Shown piece after piece: positions 29,296 through 38,619 of a stretch of 64,000 nucleotides of DNA. Location: positions 337,959 to 401,958 of the forward strand of contig NZ_KB899089.1 of NCBI RefSeq assembly GCF_000378045.1. Reading direction: 5' to 3'. The stretch's first letter is position 1, and every line of letters begins with the position of its first letter. The position numbers and the translations under genes are program-made. A model generated the notes under the pieces. The model did not search any database. It saw only the letters and a list, made by a program, of their open reading frames with translations, and had not been told where the DNA came from. Source of the stretch: Marinobacterium rhizophilum DSM 18822 (lineage in GTDB: Bacteria; Pseudomonadota; Gammaproteobacteria; Pseudomonadales; Balneatricaceae).

Positions 29296-30198
29296 TCAGT
29301 CTTCGGGGGCAGGAGACGGGGTGCGTTTGTCGTTCAGACGCAGGCTGCGCAGGCTGCGTTTGATGGTCTTGAGGTGGTCGATCAGGGCCGGGCCAAGCTT
29401 CATGGCCACGCCGACGGCGAGGACATCAATCACCACCAGGTGCATGACGCGGGATGACATCAATGCGCTGAGATCCTTGTCTTCCTCCAGATCGGTGTGA
29501 ATGGCAATGCAGGCCAGCGCGGAAAGGGGGGTGTTGCTTGGGCACAGGGTAATGACCGTCGCACCGGTTTCACGCACCAGGCGCACGCTGTGCAGCAGGT
29601 CCTTGGTGCGGCCGGTCTGCGACACGGCGATGACGACATCGCCCTTGCTGAGTGTCACGGCTGAAATGGTCTGCATGTGCGGGTCGGAATAGGCGGCCGC
29701 CAGAATCTTCAGACGGTGCAGTTTGTGCTGCGCATCCATGCAGACCGGTGCCGAAGCGCCGAAACCATATATCTCCACCCGGGGAGCATTCACCAGCGCA
29801 TCTATGGCACTTTCCAGGGTTTCGGAGTCCAGGTCTTCGCGGATATTGATCAGATTGCCGATCATGGAGTCGAAGATCTTCTGCTTGAACTCGTGCACGG
29901 TGTCGGTCGAATTCAGTGCAAACTGTTCAAAGCTGGGGTTGCTGGCCAGGCCCTGGGCCAGTGTCAGCTTGAAGTCCTGAAAACCATCGTAGTTGAGCGC
30001 ACGGCAAAAACGCACCACGGTCGGTTCACTGACACTCGCCTCGGCGGCCAGGTCGACAATGCGCATGTGAATGACATCACTGGGCTTCGCCAGTACGAAG
30101 TCGGCCACCTTCTGCTCGGACTTGCGCAGCTTGGGGCGTGCATCTGCGATCATTTTCAGAAGATTGAGGGGATGCAAGGCTTTTCTCTTTTCGAACAA
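29296..30198 (-). CDS. hexR: HexR-type RpiR-family regulator
   Basis: About 300 residues: N-terminal HTH (ASVSEPTVVRFCRALNYDGF) and C-terminal SIS domain (EIYGFGASAPVCMDAQHKLH, AVSQTGRTKDLLHSVRLVRE). Close along its length to Pseudomonas HexR, which represses glucose-catabolism genes (zwf, edd, gap) and is released by KDPG. No sugar genes are beside it here. The start is uncertain: the longest frame begins with TTG at 30198; a TTG at 30177, after AAGAGAAAAGCC, aligns better with known HexR starts. Confidence 0.85.
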   Translation of the reverse strand: MFEKRKALHPLNLLKMIADARPKLRKSEQKVADFVLAKPSDVIHMRIVDLAAEASVSEPTVVRFCRALNYDGFQDFKLTLAQGLASNPSFEQFALNSTDTVHEFKQKIFDSMIGNLINIREDLDSETLESAIDALVNAPRVEIYGFGASAPVCMDAQHKLHRLKILAAAYSDPHMQTISAVTLSKGDVVIAVSQTGRTKDLLHSVRLVRETGATVITLCPSNTPLSALACIAIHTDLEEDKDLSALMSSRVMHLVVIDVLAVGVAMKLGPALIDHLKTIKRSLRSLRLNDKRTPSPAPED

Positions 30199-30380
30199 GT
30201 ACTTGGCAAGGCGGCAATTATAGCAATGAATATGACGGTGAGCCTATCTAACTGCGTGTGACAGCGATATCAATAGCGTCGCGGTGGCGCCAAATGCCGC
30301 GTTGCAGCTTCTCTAGGTGCGTGCTACCTTTTTGAATTGCAAATAAAAATCCGAATAATGCAAACAGCGGGGAAGGCTTA

Positions 30381-31457
30381 GTGAAACGTCGTCAATTCCT
30401 ACAAGGTGCCGGTGCAGCTACTCTGGCAGCGGGCACTCTAGTCGCCGGGGTTGCGCAGGCAGCACCGGAACACAAATGGAAAATGGTTACCACCTGGCCA
30501 AAGAATTTTCCGGGCCTGGGGGTCGGTGCCAACTACCTGGCAGAGCTGATCGGCAAGCTCAGTAATGGTCGAATCGAGGTAAAGGTTTATGGTGCCGGCG
30601 AACTGGTCGGTGCACTGGAAGTATTTGATGCGGTATCCCGCGGTACGGCGCAGCTGGGGCACGGCGCTTCCTATTACTGGAAAGGCAAAAGCAGTGCAGC
30701 CCAGTTCTTCGCGGCGGTGCCTTTTGGCCTGACTGCGCAGGAAATGAACTCCTGGCTCTATCATGGCGGCGGTATGGAGCTGTGGGAAGAAGTGTACGCG
30801 CCCTTTGGCCTGGTGCCCGGTGCTGCCGGTAACACCGGTGTGCAGATGGGGGGCTGGTTCAACAAGGAAATCAACAGCGTCTCTGATCTTGAAGGCCTGA
30901 AAATGCGCATTCCGGGTCTCGGTGGTGAAGTGCTTAAGCGCGCCGGTGGTACGCCGGTACTGTTGCCCGGAGGCGAAATCTTCCCGTCACTGCAGTCTGG
31001 CGCCATCGACGCCACTGAATGGGTTGGTCCGTATAACGACATGGCGTTTGGATTGCACAAGGCAGCCAAGTTCTACTATTACCCGGGCTGGCACGAGCCA
31101 GGTACCACGCTGGAGTGCATGATTAACAAGGAAGCGCTGGAAGGTTTGCCCGAAGAGCTTCAGCTTATCGTGCGCAGTGCCATCCGCATTGCCAACCAGG
31201 ACATGCTGGCGGACTTTACCGCCAAGAACAACAGTGCCCTGGAGCAACTGGTCAACGAGCAGAACGTGGAATTGCGCCCCTTCCCGGAGGATGTGCTGAA
31301 GAAACTGCGTGATCTGTCCGACGAAGTGATTGCCGAGGAAGCCGCGCAGGATGAGATTACCAAAAAGGTATTTGATTCCTTCATCAAGTTCCGCGATCAG
31401 GCGAAGAAATGGCACGCCGTTTCCGAGCAGGCCTATCTGAACGCCCGTACGCTCTGA
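30381..31457 (+). CDS. TRAP transporter substrate-binding protein, TakP-like
   Basis: 358 residues, start GTG 30381 with GGAAGG before it. The N-terminus MKRRQFLQGAGAATLAAGTL resembles a Tat signal (RRQFLQ), cleaved near AQA. The mature part is DctP-type; GNTGVQMGGWFNKEINSVSDLEG and GLKMRIPGLGGEVLKRAGG and DATEWVGPYNDM match the TakP subgroup of alpha-keto-acid binders. Tat export would mean folding in the cytoplasm, as reported for a few TRAP proteins. The membrane-subunit genes are convergent on the other strand, an uncommon arrangement. Confidence 0.88.
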   Translation: MKRRQFLQGAGAATLAAGTLVAGVAQAAPEHKWKMVTTWPKNFPGLGVGANYLAELIGKLSNGRIEVKVYGAGELVGALEVFDAVSRGTAQLGHGASYYWKGKSSAAQFFAAVPFGLTAQEMNSWLYHGGGMELWEEVYAPFGLVPGAAGNTGVQMGGWFNKEINSVSDLEGLKMRIPGLGGEVLKRAGGTPVLLPGGEIFPSLQSGAIDATEWVGPYNDMAFGLHKAAKFYYYPGWHEPGTTLECMINKEALEGLPEELQLIVRSAIRIANQDMLADFTAKNNSALEQLVNEQNVELRPFPEDVLKKLRDLSDEVIAEEAAQDEITKKVFDSFIKFRDQAKKWHAVSEQAYLNARTL

Positions 31458-31466
31458 TCAACCACT

Positions 31467-31493
31467 GTCATATAAGTCATATAAGTCATATAA
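31467..31493. repeat. 9-bp tandem repeat (three units)
   Basis: GTCATATAA repeated three times without error, ending at the terminator stem. Such short repeats can vary by slippage; here it lies outside genes. Confidence 0.85.
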
Positions 31494-31523
31494 AAAGGGG
31501 CCGGCATTTGCCGGCCCCTTTTT
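31492..31523. terminator. Bidirectional terminator between convergent TRAP genes
   Basis: AAAAAGGGGCCGGCA pairs perfectly with TGCCGGCCCCTTTTT (15 bp) with a 2-nt gap, so the actual loop is larger by pair opening. A/T runs on both sides make it work on both strands for the converging binding-protein and DctM genes. Confidence 0.93.
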
Positions 31524-31568
31524 CGTGGTGGAATGGGTGAAGCGTAGCTACACCCACCCGGTCGTTGC

Positions 31569-32948
31569 TTAGCCGTACACCGCTTCCGGCAGCCAGGTGG
31601 CCAATGCCGGCCAGTAGGCCAGCAGGCTGAGTATCACCAGCTGTATCGCAATGAACGGTATGACACCGCGGTAGATCTGCATGGTCGAGACTGACGCCGG
31701 CGCCACGCCGCGCAGATAGAACAGTGCAAAGCCAAAGGGGGGTGTCAGGAAGGATGTCTGCAGGTTGATCGCGATCATGATGCCAAGCCACACCGGGTCC
31801 AGCCCCATGGTTAGCAGAATGGGCGCGACGATGGGCACGACCACAAAGGTAATCTCGATAAAGTCGAGAAAGAAGCCGAGCAGGAAAATCACCAGCATGA
31901 CGATTGCCATGGCGCCGAATACACCGCCGGGCAGGTCTGTGAGGAAATCGCGTACCAGGTCGTCGCCGCCGTAACCGCGGAATACCAGCGAGAAAATGGA
32001 TGCGCCCACCAGGATGATAAACACCATGGAGCTGACTTCGGTGGTGGATTTCATGACCTGCTTGAGTACGGCATAGCTGAAGGTACGGCGCATCATGCTT
32101 AACAGGATGGCACCAACGGCACCGACCGAAGCGGCTTCCGTGGGGGTCGCAAAGCCACCCAGTATTGAACCCAGCACCAGGCCGATCAGCAGAATCGGTG
32201 GCACCAGTGCCTTGAGCACGCGTGCGGCGAGGTCATCCACCGCATCGCGCTCGGACTTGGGAATGGCCGGCACGCTTTTGGGGTCGGCCACGGCCTTGAA
32301 CAGCAGGTACGCGACGTAGGCCGCGACCAGGATCAGACCGGGAATCAGGGCACCGAGGAACAGGTCGCCCACGGTGACGGTTTCCGGCGAGAATATGCCC
32401 TGGTCAATCTGCGCCTGCTGGTAGGCCGATGAAATGACGTCGCCCAGCAGCACCAGCACGATGGACGGCGGAATGATTTGCCCCAGTGTGCCGGAGGCGC
32501 AAATAATGCCGGTCGCAACCTTGGGGTCATAGCCACGGCGCAGCATCGTGGGCAAAGAAAGCAGGCCCATGGTGACCACGGTGGCGCCGACAATGCCGGT
32601 ACTGGCGGCCAGCAGCATGCCCACCAGTGTGACGGAGATGCCCAGCCCCGCGCGCATGGGGCCAAACATCAGCGCCATGGCATCCAGCAGTTCTTCGGCG
32701 ATACGGGATTTTTCCAGCATCACACCCATGAATACAAACAGCGGTACGGCAATCAGCACTTCATTGTTCATGATGCCGAACAGGCGATTGGGGACGGCCT
32801 CCAGGAAGACCGCATCGAAGTGACCGGTCCAGGTGCCAATGGCGGCAAATAACAGGCCGGTGCCAGCGAGGGAAAAAGCGACGGAGTAACCGAGCAGCAG
32901 CACGATGATAGCGCCAGCGAAAAGGAGCAGCGGCAGCAGTTCGATCAT
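31569..32948 (-). CDS. TRAP transporter large permease subunit (DctM-like)
   Basis: 459 residues, about twelve to thirteen membrane helices. Family motifs include VPLFVFMGVMLEKSRIAEEL, the GTLGQIIPPSIVLVLLGD loop and PILLTMGLDPVWLGIMIAINL. It forms the transport channel with DctQ, driven by Na+. Its start codon overlaps the dctQ stop by 4 nt, so the two are coupled. Substrate should match the TakP-like binding protein, probably a 2-oxo acid (inference). Confidence 0.93.
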   Translation of the reverse strand: MIELLPLLLFAGAIIVLLLGYSVAFSLAGTGLLFAAIGTWTGHFDAVFLEAVPNRLFGIMNNEVLIAVPLFVFMGVMLEKSRIAEELLDAMALMFGPMRAGLGISVTLVGMLLAASTGIVGATVVTMGLLSLPTMLRRGYDPKVATGIICASGTLGQIIPPSIVLVLLGDVISSAYQQAQIDQGIFSPETVTVGDLFLGALIPGLILVAAYVAYLLFKAVADPKSVPAIPKSERDAVDDLAARVLKALVPPILLIGLVLGSILGGFATPTEAASVGAVGAILLSMMRRTFSYAVLKQVMKSTTEVSSMVFIILVGASIFSLVFRGYGGDDLVRDFLTDLPGGVFGAMAIVMLVIFLLGFFLDFIEITFVVVPIVAPILLTMGLDPVWLGIMIAINLQTSFLTPPFGFALFYLRGVAPASVSTMQIYRGVIPFIAIQLVILSLLAYWPALATWLPEAVYG

Positions 32949-33496
32949 AGTCCGTGCTCCTCGTCAGTCGGCAGCAGGTGGCCATGTCCGCACAGAACCA
33001 GCAGGCAGCGGCCAAAGTCGGCGATACCCTGCAGGATCATCATGCAGGGCATCACAATCAGGGTGGATTTGAGTATGTAGCGATAGGGGATACCGCCGGC
33101 TTCCTGGGAGCCTTCCATCTGAGACCAGGACGTGGCGACGTACTCCCATGAGATGACCAGTATGAAAATGGATACCGGCAGTAACAGCAACAGGGTGCCA
33201 AACAGGTTGATCCAGGCCTTACCGCGCTCGGATAACGGGCGGTAGAAAATATCTACCCGCACGTGACCGTCGTGCTTCAGGGTGTAGGCGGCGCCCAGCA
33301 GGAAAACAAAGCTGTGCATGTAGATAACCGACTCCTGCACGGCGATATTGCCGACGTTGAACAGATAGCGCATTACCACCACCACAAAGGTCGTGAGCAC
33401 CATCAACAGCGTTAGCCAGGAAATAATGCGGCCGCTCCATTCGCTGAAGCAATCCAGCCATTGGACCAGTCGATTGATCGACGAGAATGAGGACAT
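32945..33496 (-). CDS. TRAP transporter small permease subunit (DctQ-like)
   Basis: 183 residues, four membrane helices; the conserved VQESVIYMHSFVFLLGAAYTL and GHVRVDIFYRPLSERGKAWI region is diagnostic for DctQ. Together with the next gene it completes the membrane part of the TRAP system. The 5' gap to the divergent DUF416 gene is 141 nt. Confidence 0.9.
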   Translation of the reverse strand: MSSFSSINRLVQWLDCFSEWSGRIISWLTLLMVLTTFVVVVMRYLFNVGNIAVQESVIYMHSFVFLLGAAYTLKHDGHVRVDIFYRPLSERGKAWINLFGTLLLLLPVSIFILVISWEYVATSWSQMEGSQEAGGIPYRYILKSTLIVMPCMMILQGIADFGRCLLVLCGHGHLLPTDEEHGL

Positions 33497-33637
33497 TTTT
33501 GTTATAACCGCGATTCAATTCGAGGAGTTACTAATATAACCGGATCGGATGGGGTCGTCATGGCTTCGCGTACTGCAAATTGTTGTAAAACCCTTACAAT
33601 AGGGCCTACGAAACTGTCTCGACCTGCGGAGAGATCA

Positions 33638-34243
33638 ATGAGTGATCAATTGGATATAGAAGCACGCCTGTCAGAACTGGAGCAGGTCCGGTTGACGGCG
33701 TTTTGCGCCACGCTGTCCGAGCGCATGTTTCCCAACTTTGCGCTGTTTTCACGGCTGGTTGAATTTGGTGATGCGCAGCAGCTGCGCCAGATTCTGAATG
33801 GGGTCTGGGATCAGCTGTCCAACAGTGGCGCCAAGATGAACTTCGAGGTGCAGCTCGACAAGGTCGAAAGCAACATGCCGGACCTGGATGCCTTCGATAT
33901 GTATGGCGCATCGCCGGCGCTGGATTCGGTGCTGGCACTGTTCTCGACCCTGAGCGTTATCCTGGATAACGATGCGGCTGAAGCCGTGGCGGTGCTGAAC
34001 CTCTCCCGTGAGTGTGTGGCATCCTATATCGAAGTTACCGAAGGCGATGACCAGATGTCCGATGAGGAGCTGGTGCGCTTTATCAATACCCACGACATGA
34101 TGTTGCAGGAAGAGGCCTTTGTGGACACGGTTCTGGAGCTGCTGGAAACCGAGGGCGCCCTTAAACCCGCGCTGGTGAAGCAGTTGCGTGAGCTGGGCCG
34201 TAATGAAGGTTTCAGCAACATCGGGATTAGTGATCAGGACTGA
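33638..34243 (+). CDS. DUF416 (YjaG) family protein
   Basis: 201 residues from ATG 33638 (ribosome site GCGGAGAGA). A soluble acidic helical protein; LSELEQVRLTAFCATLSERM, FPNFALFSRL and the ...MPDLDAFDMYGASPALDSVLAL core match YjaG. Function is unknown; in E. coli yjaG lies near hupA. The following small membrane-protein gene starts at its stop (TGATG). Confidence 0.85.
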   Translation: MSDQLDIEARLSELEQVRLTAFCATLSERMFPNFALFSRLVEFGDAQQLRQILNGVWDQLSNSGAKMNFEVQLDKVESNMPDLDAFDMYGASPALDSVLALFSTLSVILDNDAAEAVAVLNLSRECVASYIEVTEGDDQMSDEELVRFINTHDMMLQEEAFVDTVLELLETEGALKPALVKQLRELGRNEGFSNIGISDQD

Positions 34244-34503
34244 TGTTAAGACTTGGCCTTGTACTGCTGCTATTGCCGGCTATCGGCATGATGACCGGAT
34301 ACATGATGGAACGGTCGCTGATCGACGCCTGTCTCGATGCCGGTGGGTCTTATGACTATGTCGCAGAAGCCTGCGACCCGGTGGGTAATCATGCATTTGT
34401 GCCGTTTAGCAGGCGTAATCCGCTGCTGGTGAACGGTGGCATGTTGCTGTCCTCGGTGGGCCTGCTGCTCTGCCTTGGCGGTTTGTACCGCCGGCGCGTC
34501 TGA
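34243..34503 (+). CDS. Small membrane protein of unknown function
   Basis: 86 residues, two hydrophobic helices (~2-20 and ~64-82) around a hydrophilic loop with two cysteines (DACLDAGGSYDYVAEACDP) that would face the periplasm and could form a disulfide. Start overlaps the DUF416 stop, indicating translational coupling. Not recognised. Confidence 0.65.
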   Translation: MLRLGLVLLLLPAIGMMTGYMMERSLIDACLDAGGSYDYVAEACDPVGNHAFVPFSRRNPLLVNGGMLLSSVGLLLCLGGLYRRRV

Positions 34504-34551
34504 ACTCAGGCGGTATTGATTCTCCATTCTTTCTGAAACACCGGATTTGCT

Positions 34552-35010
34552 ATGAAATCACGCTGGAAAGTCCTCATCGGACTGGCCCTTCTCGCGCTCG
34601 GGCTTGGCCTCTGGGTCTGGTTGCGCTCCCCGCTGTGGCTGGAGCAGTTCAACGAGCGCCAGAGCGAAGCACGGGCGACTTTCCAGGCCCAGGGACGGCT
34701 GTTTGGTCAGCACAATGATCAGCAGGCCTGCCTGGCCCAGACCCTGAAGGCTTTCGATGGCTGCTCAGGGTTTGACTGTACCCTGCAGCATGACTATTTC
34801 CTCAAGGCCTGCCTGGCCGAGGCGGCGCCTTCGCCGGGTTTCTGTGATGGCGTGCCGGCGTACCGGGTCACGCCCACCGAAGACGACAAGTCCTGGGCCA
34901 AGTACGCCTGCTGGGACGGCAATATTCGTGGCGAGGGATGCCGTATGCTAATGCGCCAGCAGCAGTATGAGTGCAGTGGCGGCGTTGCCGCGGATGCGCC
35001 GGCGCAGTAA
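34552..35010 (+). CDS. Exported or membrane-anchored cysteine-rich protein
   Basis: 152 residues with one N-terminal helix (~7-24) and a soluble domain carrying eight cysteines, all after the helix (in contexts QQACL, DGCSGFDC, KACLA, GFCDG, YACWD, EGCRM, YECSG). The even number suggests four disulfides in the periplasm. Third gene of the DUF416 group (48-nt gap). No family recognised. Confidence 0.65.
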   Translation: MKSRWKVLIGLALLALGLGLWVWLRSPLWLEQFNERQSEARATFQAQGRLFGQHNDQQACLAQTLKAFDGCSGFDCTLQHDYFLKACLAEAAPSPGFCDGVPAYRVTPTEDDKSWAKYACWDGNIRGEGCRMLMRQQQYECSGGVAADAPAQ

Positions 35011-35036
35011 AACTGGCGGTCAGGCGTGAAGCGCCA

Positions 35037-35975
35037 TCAGATGGTCAGTACCAGCTTGCCGCGCACATGTCCGCTGGCGCTTTGCTGGTGGGCACTGCGG
35101 GCTTCGGCCAGCGGTACTTCGGCCGCCAGGGTTAGCTGCAGGCTACCCTCGGTATAGCGTTTCGCGAGTTCGGCCAGCTGTTCGCCATTGGGCTCGACAC
35201 GAATCCCCAGCGCCTGCTTGCCGTCCGCTTCAGCGGCACGGATGACAGCATCGGCGGTGACTGAAGGCAAGGTGACTATTCGCCCGCCGGGTTTGAGGCA
35301 CGCCAGTGCTTCGATACCGGTGTCGCCGCCCATGCCGTCGATCACCAGATCCATGTTCTGCGCACTCTTGCCCACCTCCTGCGTCTGGTAATCAATCACC
35401 TCGTCGCACCCCAGGCTTTGCAGGTAGGCATGATTGGCCGCCGAGGCGGAGCCTGTTACGTGGGCGCCGGCTGCCTTGGCCAGTTGCACCGCCAGATGTC
35501 CAACACCGCCGGCCGCAGCGAGCACCAGCACGCGCTGCCCGCTGCTGAGCTGTCCCTTGTCAAACAGTGCCTGCCAGGCGGTCAGGCCGGCAAGGCCGAG
35601 CCCTGCGGCGGTGCTGAACAACATGTTTGCAGGTTTGTGGGCGATCTGGCTGACGGGGGCTGCCACATATTCGGCGTAGCAGCCTGCGGCTTCCGGAAAG
35701 CGGATAAAGCCGAATACTTCGTCACCGGGCTTGAAGTCTTCCACGGCGGCGCCTGCAAGTTCCACTACGCCGGAAAACTCCCAGCCCGGCACGAATGGCA
35801 GCTTGCCGATAAAGGACGCTGCACCGCCGCCACTGCAGGTTTTCCAGTCAATCGGATTGATGCCGGCCGCCTTGTTGCGTACCAGTACTTCATTGGCCTG
35901 AATGGTGGGGGTTGGCACTTCCTCGTAGCTGAGGGCATCGGGGCCGCCAAAGGCGTGAATGCGGATCGCTTTCAT
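35037..35975 (-). CDS. Zinc-independent MDR oxidoreductase, NADPH:quinone reductase type
   Basis: 312 residues from the ATG at 35975 (AGGAG 5 nt before). GroES-like N-terminal domain and Rossmann domain with VLAAAGGVGHLAVQLAKAAG. Cysteine ligands of zinc-dependent alcohol dehydrogenases are missing, so it should act as an NADPH-dependent quinone or enone reductase. Substrate unknown. Single gene, divergent from a small membrane-protein gene. Confidence 0.85.
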   Translation of the reverse strand: MKAIRIHAFGGPDALSYEEVPTPTIQANEVLVRNKAAGINPIDWKTCSGGGAASFIGKLPFVPGWEFSGVVELAGAAVEDFKPGDEVFGFIRFPEAAGCYAEYVAAPVSQIAHKPANMLFSTAAGLGLAGLTAWQALFDKGQLSSGQRVLVLAAAGGVGHLAVQLAKAAGAHVTGSASAANHAYLQSLGCDEVIDYQTQEVGKSAQNMDLVIDGMGGDTGIEALACLKPGGRIVTLPSVTADAVIRAAEADGKQALGIRVEPNGEQLAELAKRYTEGSLQLTLAAEVPLAEARSAHQQSASGHVRGKLVLTI

Positions 35976-36120
35976 GGAGTCTCCTGCTGGGAAGGTAGGG
36001 CTGCGGCGAAAGTGGTAGCCGGAACTGCAGCTCTTGCGGTTTGAATTTGTTAGGCTTGGTCTCTTTGGAGGCCGCCTGGGCTGGCCTAAACACGCGTCGT
36101 AGCTATCAGGTAGCAAGAGT

Positions 36121-36348
36121 ATGGTGTATTTGGGAATTTTGGAACAACTGCTGTTCTGGGGCGGAGTGATTCTGTTTCTGGTTTCGCTGGGGCTCTACGG
36201 TCTTCGCACCGGGGATTACAAGTCGTTGCTGATGTTCTGGCAGCCGACTATTGCCTTCAATGTCGGGGAGAACCGCATCAACCGCATTGGCTTGCTGATG
36301 ATGATTATGGCGGTGCTGTTGAAGGCGTATCTGTTCTATATCAGCTGA
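36121..36348 (+). CDS. Small hydrophobic protein of unknown function
   Basis: 75 residues with two membrane helices (~6-26 and ~55-73) separated by a short loop with NVGENRINRIG. Not recognised. The gene stands alone before cysZ; a hairpin follows. Confidence 0.55.
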   Translation: MVYLGILEQLLFWGGVILFLVSLGLYGLRTGDYKSLLMFWQPTIAFNVGENRINRIGLLMMIMAVLLKAYLFYIS

Positions 36349-36367
36349 TTCAATCCGTATGGAACGG

Positions 36368-36392
36368 GCAGACAGGTAACAAACCTGTTTGC
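36368..36392 (+). terminator. Hairpin after the small hydrophobic-protein gene
   Basis: GCAGACAGGT (36368-36377) pairs with ACCTGTTTGC (36383-36392), 10 bp including one G-U, loop AACAA. There is no T-run after it, so termination is only possible. Confidence 0.45.
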
Positions 36393-36465
36393 CTGCGATG
36401 TTACATAGATGGCCCGGGCACAGCGCTGCGGGCCTTGCTCCAAGTGCATAAACTCAAGGTTTGTC

Positions 36466-37239
36466 ATGAAAGGAAATCCTGTAAAAGGCGCAGGCTATCT
36501 GCTGCGTGGCCTGCAAATGTTGCCCCATCCCTCCATCCGTAATTTCGTACTGATTCCGTTGCTGGTCAATATCCTGCTGTTCAGCGGTGCCATCTGGTTG
36601 CTGATGAGCCAGTTTGACGGCTGGGTCGATTACCTGCTGACGCAGTTGCTGCCGGACTGGGAATGGCTGTCGTTTCTGCGTTATGTGTTATGGCCGTTAC
36701 TGGCGCTGGTGGTGCTGGTGCTGGTCTATTACAGCTTTACGCTGGTGGCCAACCTGATTGCTGCGCCCTTTAACGGCCTGCTGGCCGAGAAGGTCGAGAA
36801 CAATCTGCGTGGCGTACGCAATGCGGATGAGGGCTGGCAGGCAGTGCTGGCACTGGTGCCGCGCACACTGGCACGGGAACTGGCCAAGATCGCCTATTAC
36901 CTGCCGCGGGTGCTGCTGTTGCTGGTGCTGACCTTTGTACCGGTGCTGGGTTTGATCTCGCCGCTGCTGTGGTTCCTGTTCGGGGCCTGGATGATGTCGA
37001 TCCAGTATTGCGACTATCCCATGGACAACAACAAGGTCAGCTTCGCGCAGATGAAGTTGCTGCTCAAAGAAAAGCGTCTGACGTCGGTCGGCTTTGGCGG
37101 CTTGATTCAGCTGGGCATGATGGTACCGCTGCTGAACCTGATTCTGATGCCGGCGGCCGTCGTCGGGGCCACCCTGTATTGGGTCGAGGAGCATGCGCCG
37201 GTGGTGGAGGGCGATGCTCCCGAACTGCGCCTGCGTTAA
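36466..37239 (+). CDS. cysZ: Sulfate transporter CysZ
   Basis: 257 residues from ATG 36466; MKGNPVKGAGYLLRGLQMLP, HPSIRNFVLIPLLVN and the AAPFNGLLAEKVE segment are CysZ hallmarks (EI24/CysZ family). It imports sulfate across the inner membrane for cysteine synthesis. The C-terminal half includes FGAWMMSIQYCDYPMDNN. Stop is 9 nt from the convergent phoR stop. Confidence 0.9.
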   Translation: MKGNPVKGAGYLLRGLQMLPHPSIRNFVLIPLLVNILLFSGAIWLLMSQFDGWVDYLLTQLLPDWEWLSFLRYVLWPLLALVVLVLVYYSFTLVANLIAAPFNGLLAEKVENNLRGVRNADEGWQAVLALVPRTLARELAKIAYYLPRVLLLLVLTFVPVLGLISPLLWFLFGAWMMSIQYCDYPMDNNKVSFAQMKLLLKEKRLTSVGFGGLIQLGMMVPLLNLILMPAAVVGATLYWVEEHAPVVEGDAPELRLR

Positions 37240-37248
37240 TTTGCGTGC

Positions 37249-38586
37249 TTAATGGGGTTGTGCGTCGGGGGTTTCAGCCGGGTGGGTGCCGCTGGCCCCG
37301 ACCAGCATCTCCGTCGGGAAGTGGCAGCTGAAGGTACTGCCTTCGCCGGGCCGGCTGTCGATAGTGAGATGGGCGCCGTGGCGCACCAGCACATGCTTGA
37401 CGATAGCAAGCCCGAGTCCGGTCCCCCCGCTGGAAGATGAGCGGCTTTCATCGACGCGGTAAAAGCGTTCGGTCAGGCGTGGAATATGGACCGATTCGAT
37501 ACCGATGCCATCGTCACTGACCGAGAAGTGTCCGCCACGGGCGTCTGTCCACCAGCGTAGCTGTATATTGCCCTGCGCCGGTGTGTAGCGTACGGCATTG
37601 AAAACCAGGTTGGAGAAGGCGCTGTGCAGCTCCAGCTCCTGCCCTGTGACGTCTGCACCGCTATCCAGCTGCAGGTTGATGGAATGGTCTTTTTCCAGCG
37701 TCTGGTTCAGCGCCAGCGCATCCTGATAAATCTGGTTGAGCATCTGCTTGAGCTGTATTCGGTGTTCATCGGCGATATGGTTGCTGGCGTCCAGCCGGGA
37801 TAGCAATAGCAGGTCATTGACCAGGTTTTCCATGCGCCGGGCCTGGGCCTGCATTTGCCCCATAGCGCGGGCCAGTGGGCGCGGCAGGTCCTGATCCAGA
37901 AAAGTTTCGAGGTAGCCGCGAATCACCGTAAGCGGCGTGCGCAGTTCGTGGGAGGCGTTGGCAACAAAGTCCTGGCGGGTCTGCTCAAGACGCATCAGCC
38001 GGGTGATATCGCGGGCGACCAGCAGCCGGTCGCCTTCGCCGAAGACGGTGATCTGGTATTGCAGGTGGAGGTCATTGTTGACCGGGCTTGGCAGTTCCAG
38101 CGGCTCGTTATATCGGCCCTTGCGAAAATAGCGGATGAAGCGGGGGTCTCGCAGCAGGTTCATGACCGGCTTGCCCCGGTCCGAGGTGGCCTTGAGTCCC
38201 AGCAGTTTGTCCGCTGAGCGGTTCCACCATTCCAGGTTGTTGCTGCGGTCAATAATGACAATGGCATCCTGCAGTGCGGCGGATGACTGCTGGAAGCGGC
38301 GGATGACCGCCTGCAAAGCCTGTTCGCGTTTGCGGTCGGCTTTTTGCATACGGGCCAGTTCGTCTAGCAGCTCGCCCCAGTGACCGTTGGCCTCGGGCGG
38401 CGCGGTACCGTCATTGTTACGCAGCCAGGTCTCCAGTTTCTGAAACTGGCGAATCTGGTAAGCCCCCCAGCCCAGCAGGCCCGCTGCGGCGCCCCAGGCA
38501 GGGACACCAAACAACAATCCGACCCCGGCCCCGGCAAGTGCGCTCGTGCCCAGGCTAACGAACATTGAGTGCCGCGTCTTCTGCAT
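37249..38586 (-). CDS. phoR: Phosphate-regulon sensor histidine kinase
   Basis: 445 residues: one or two N-terminal membrane helices (~8-45), a PAS domain (~100-200), HisKA with the phospho-acceptor His213 (ASHELRTPLT) and an HATPase domain (N-box SNLVFNAVRYTP, G-box SSSGGTGLGLAIVKHVL). PhoR senses phosphate through PstSCAB-PhoU and phosphorylates PhoB. Downstream of phoB with a 33-nt gap. No long periplasmic loop is present, typical for PhoR. Confidence 0.95.
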   Translation of the reverse strand: MQKTRHSMFVSLGTSALAGAGVGLLFGVPAWGAAAGLLGWGAYQIRQFQKLETWLRNNDGTAPPEANGHWGELLDELARMQKADRKREQALQAVIRRFQQSSAALQDAIVIIDRSNNLEWWNRSADKLLGLKATSDRGKPVMNLLRDPRFIRYFRKGRYNEPLELPSPVNNDLHLQYQITVFGEGDRLLVARDITRLMRLEQTRQDFVANASHELRTPLTVIRGYLETFLDQDLPRPLARAMGQMQAQARRMENLVNDLLLLSRLDASNHIADEHRIQLKQMLNQIYQDALALNQTLEKDHSINLQLDSGADVTGQELELHSAFSNLVFNAVRYTPAQGNIQLRWWTDARGGHFSVSDDGIGIESVHIPRLTERFYRVDESRSSSSGGTGLGLAIVKHVLVRHGAHLTIDSRPGEGSTFSCHFPTEMLVGASGTHPAETPDAQPH

Positions 38587-38619
38587 AGGTGTTTGCGCCC
38601 CAGATTGTCAGATGGCAGG

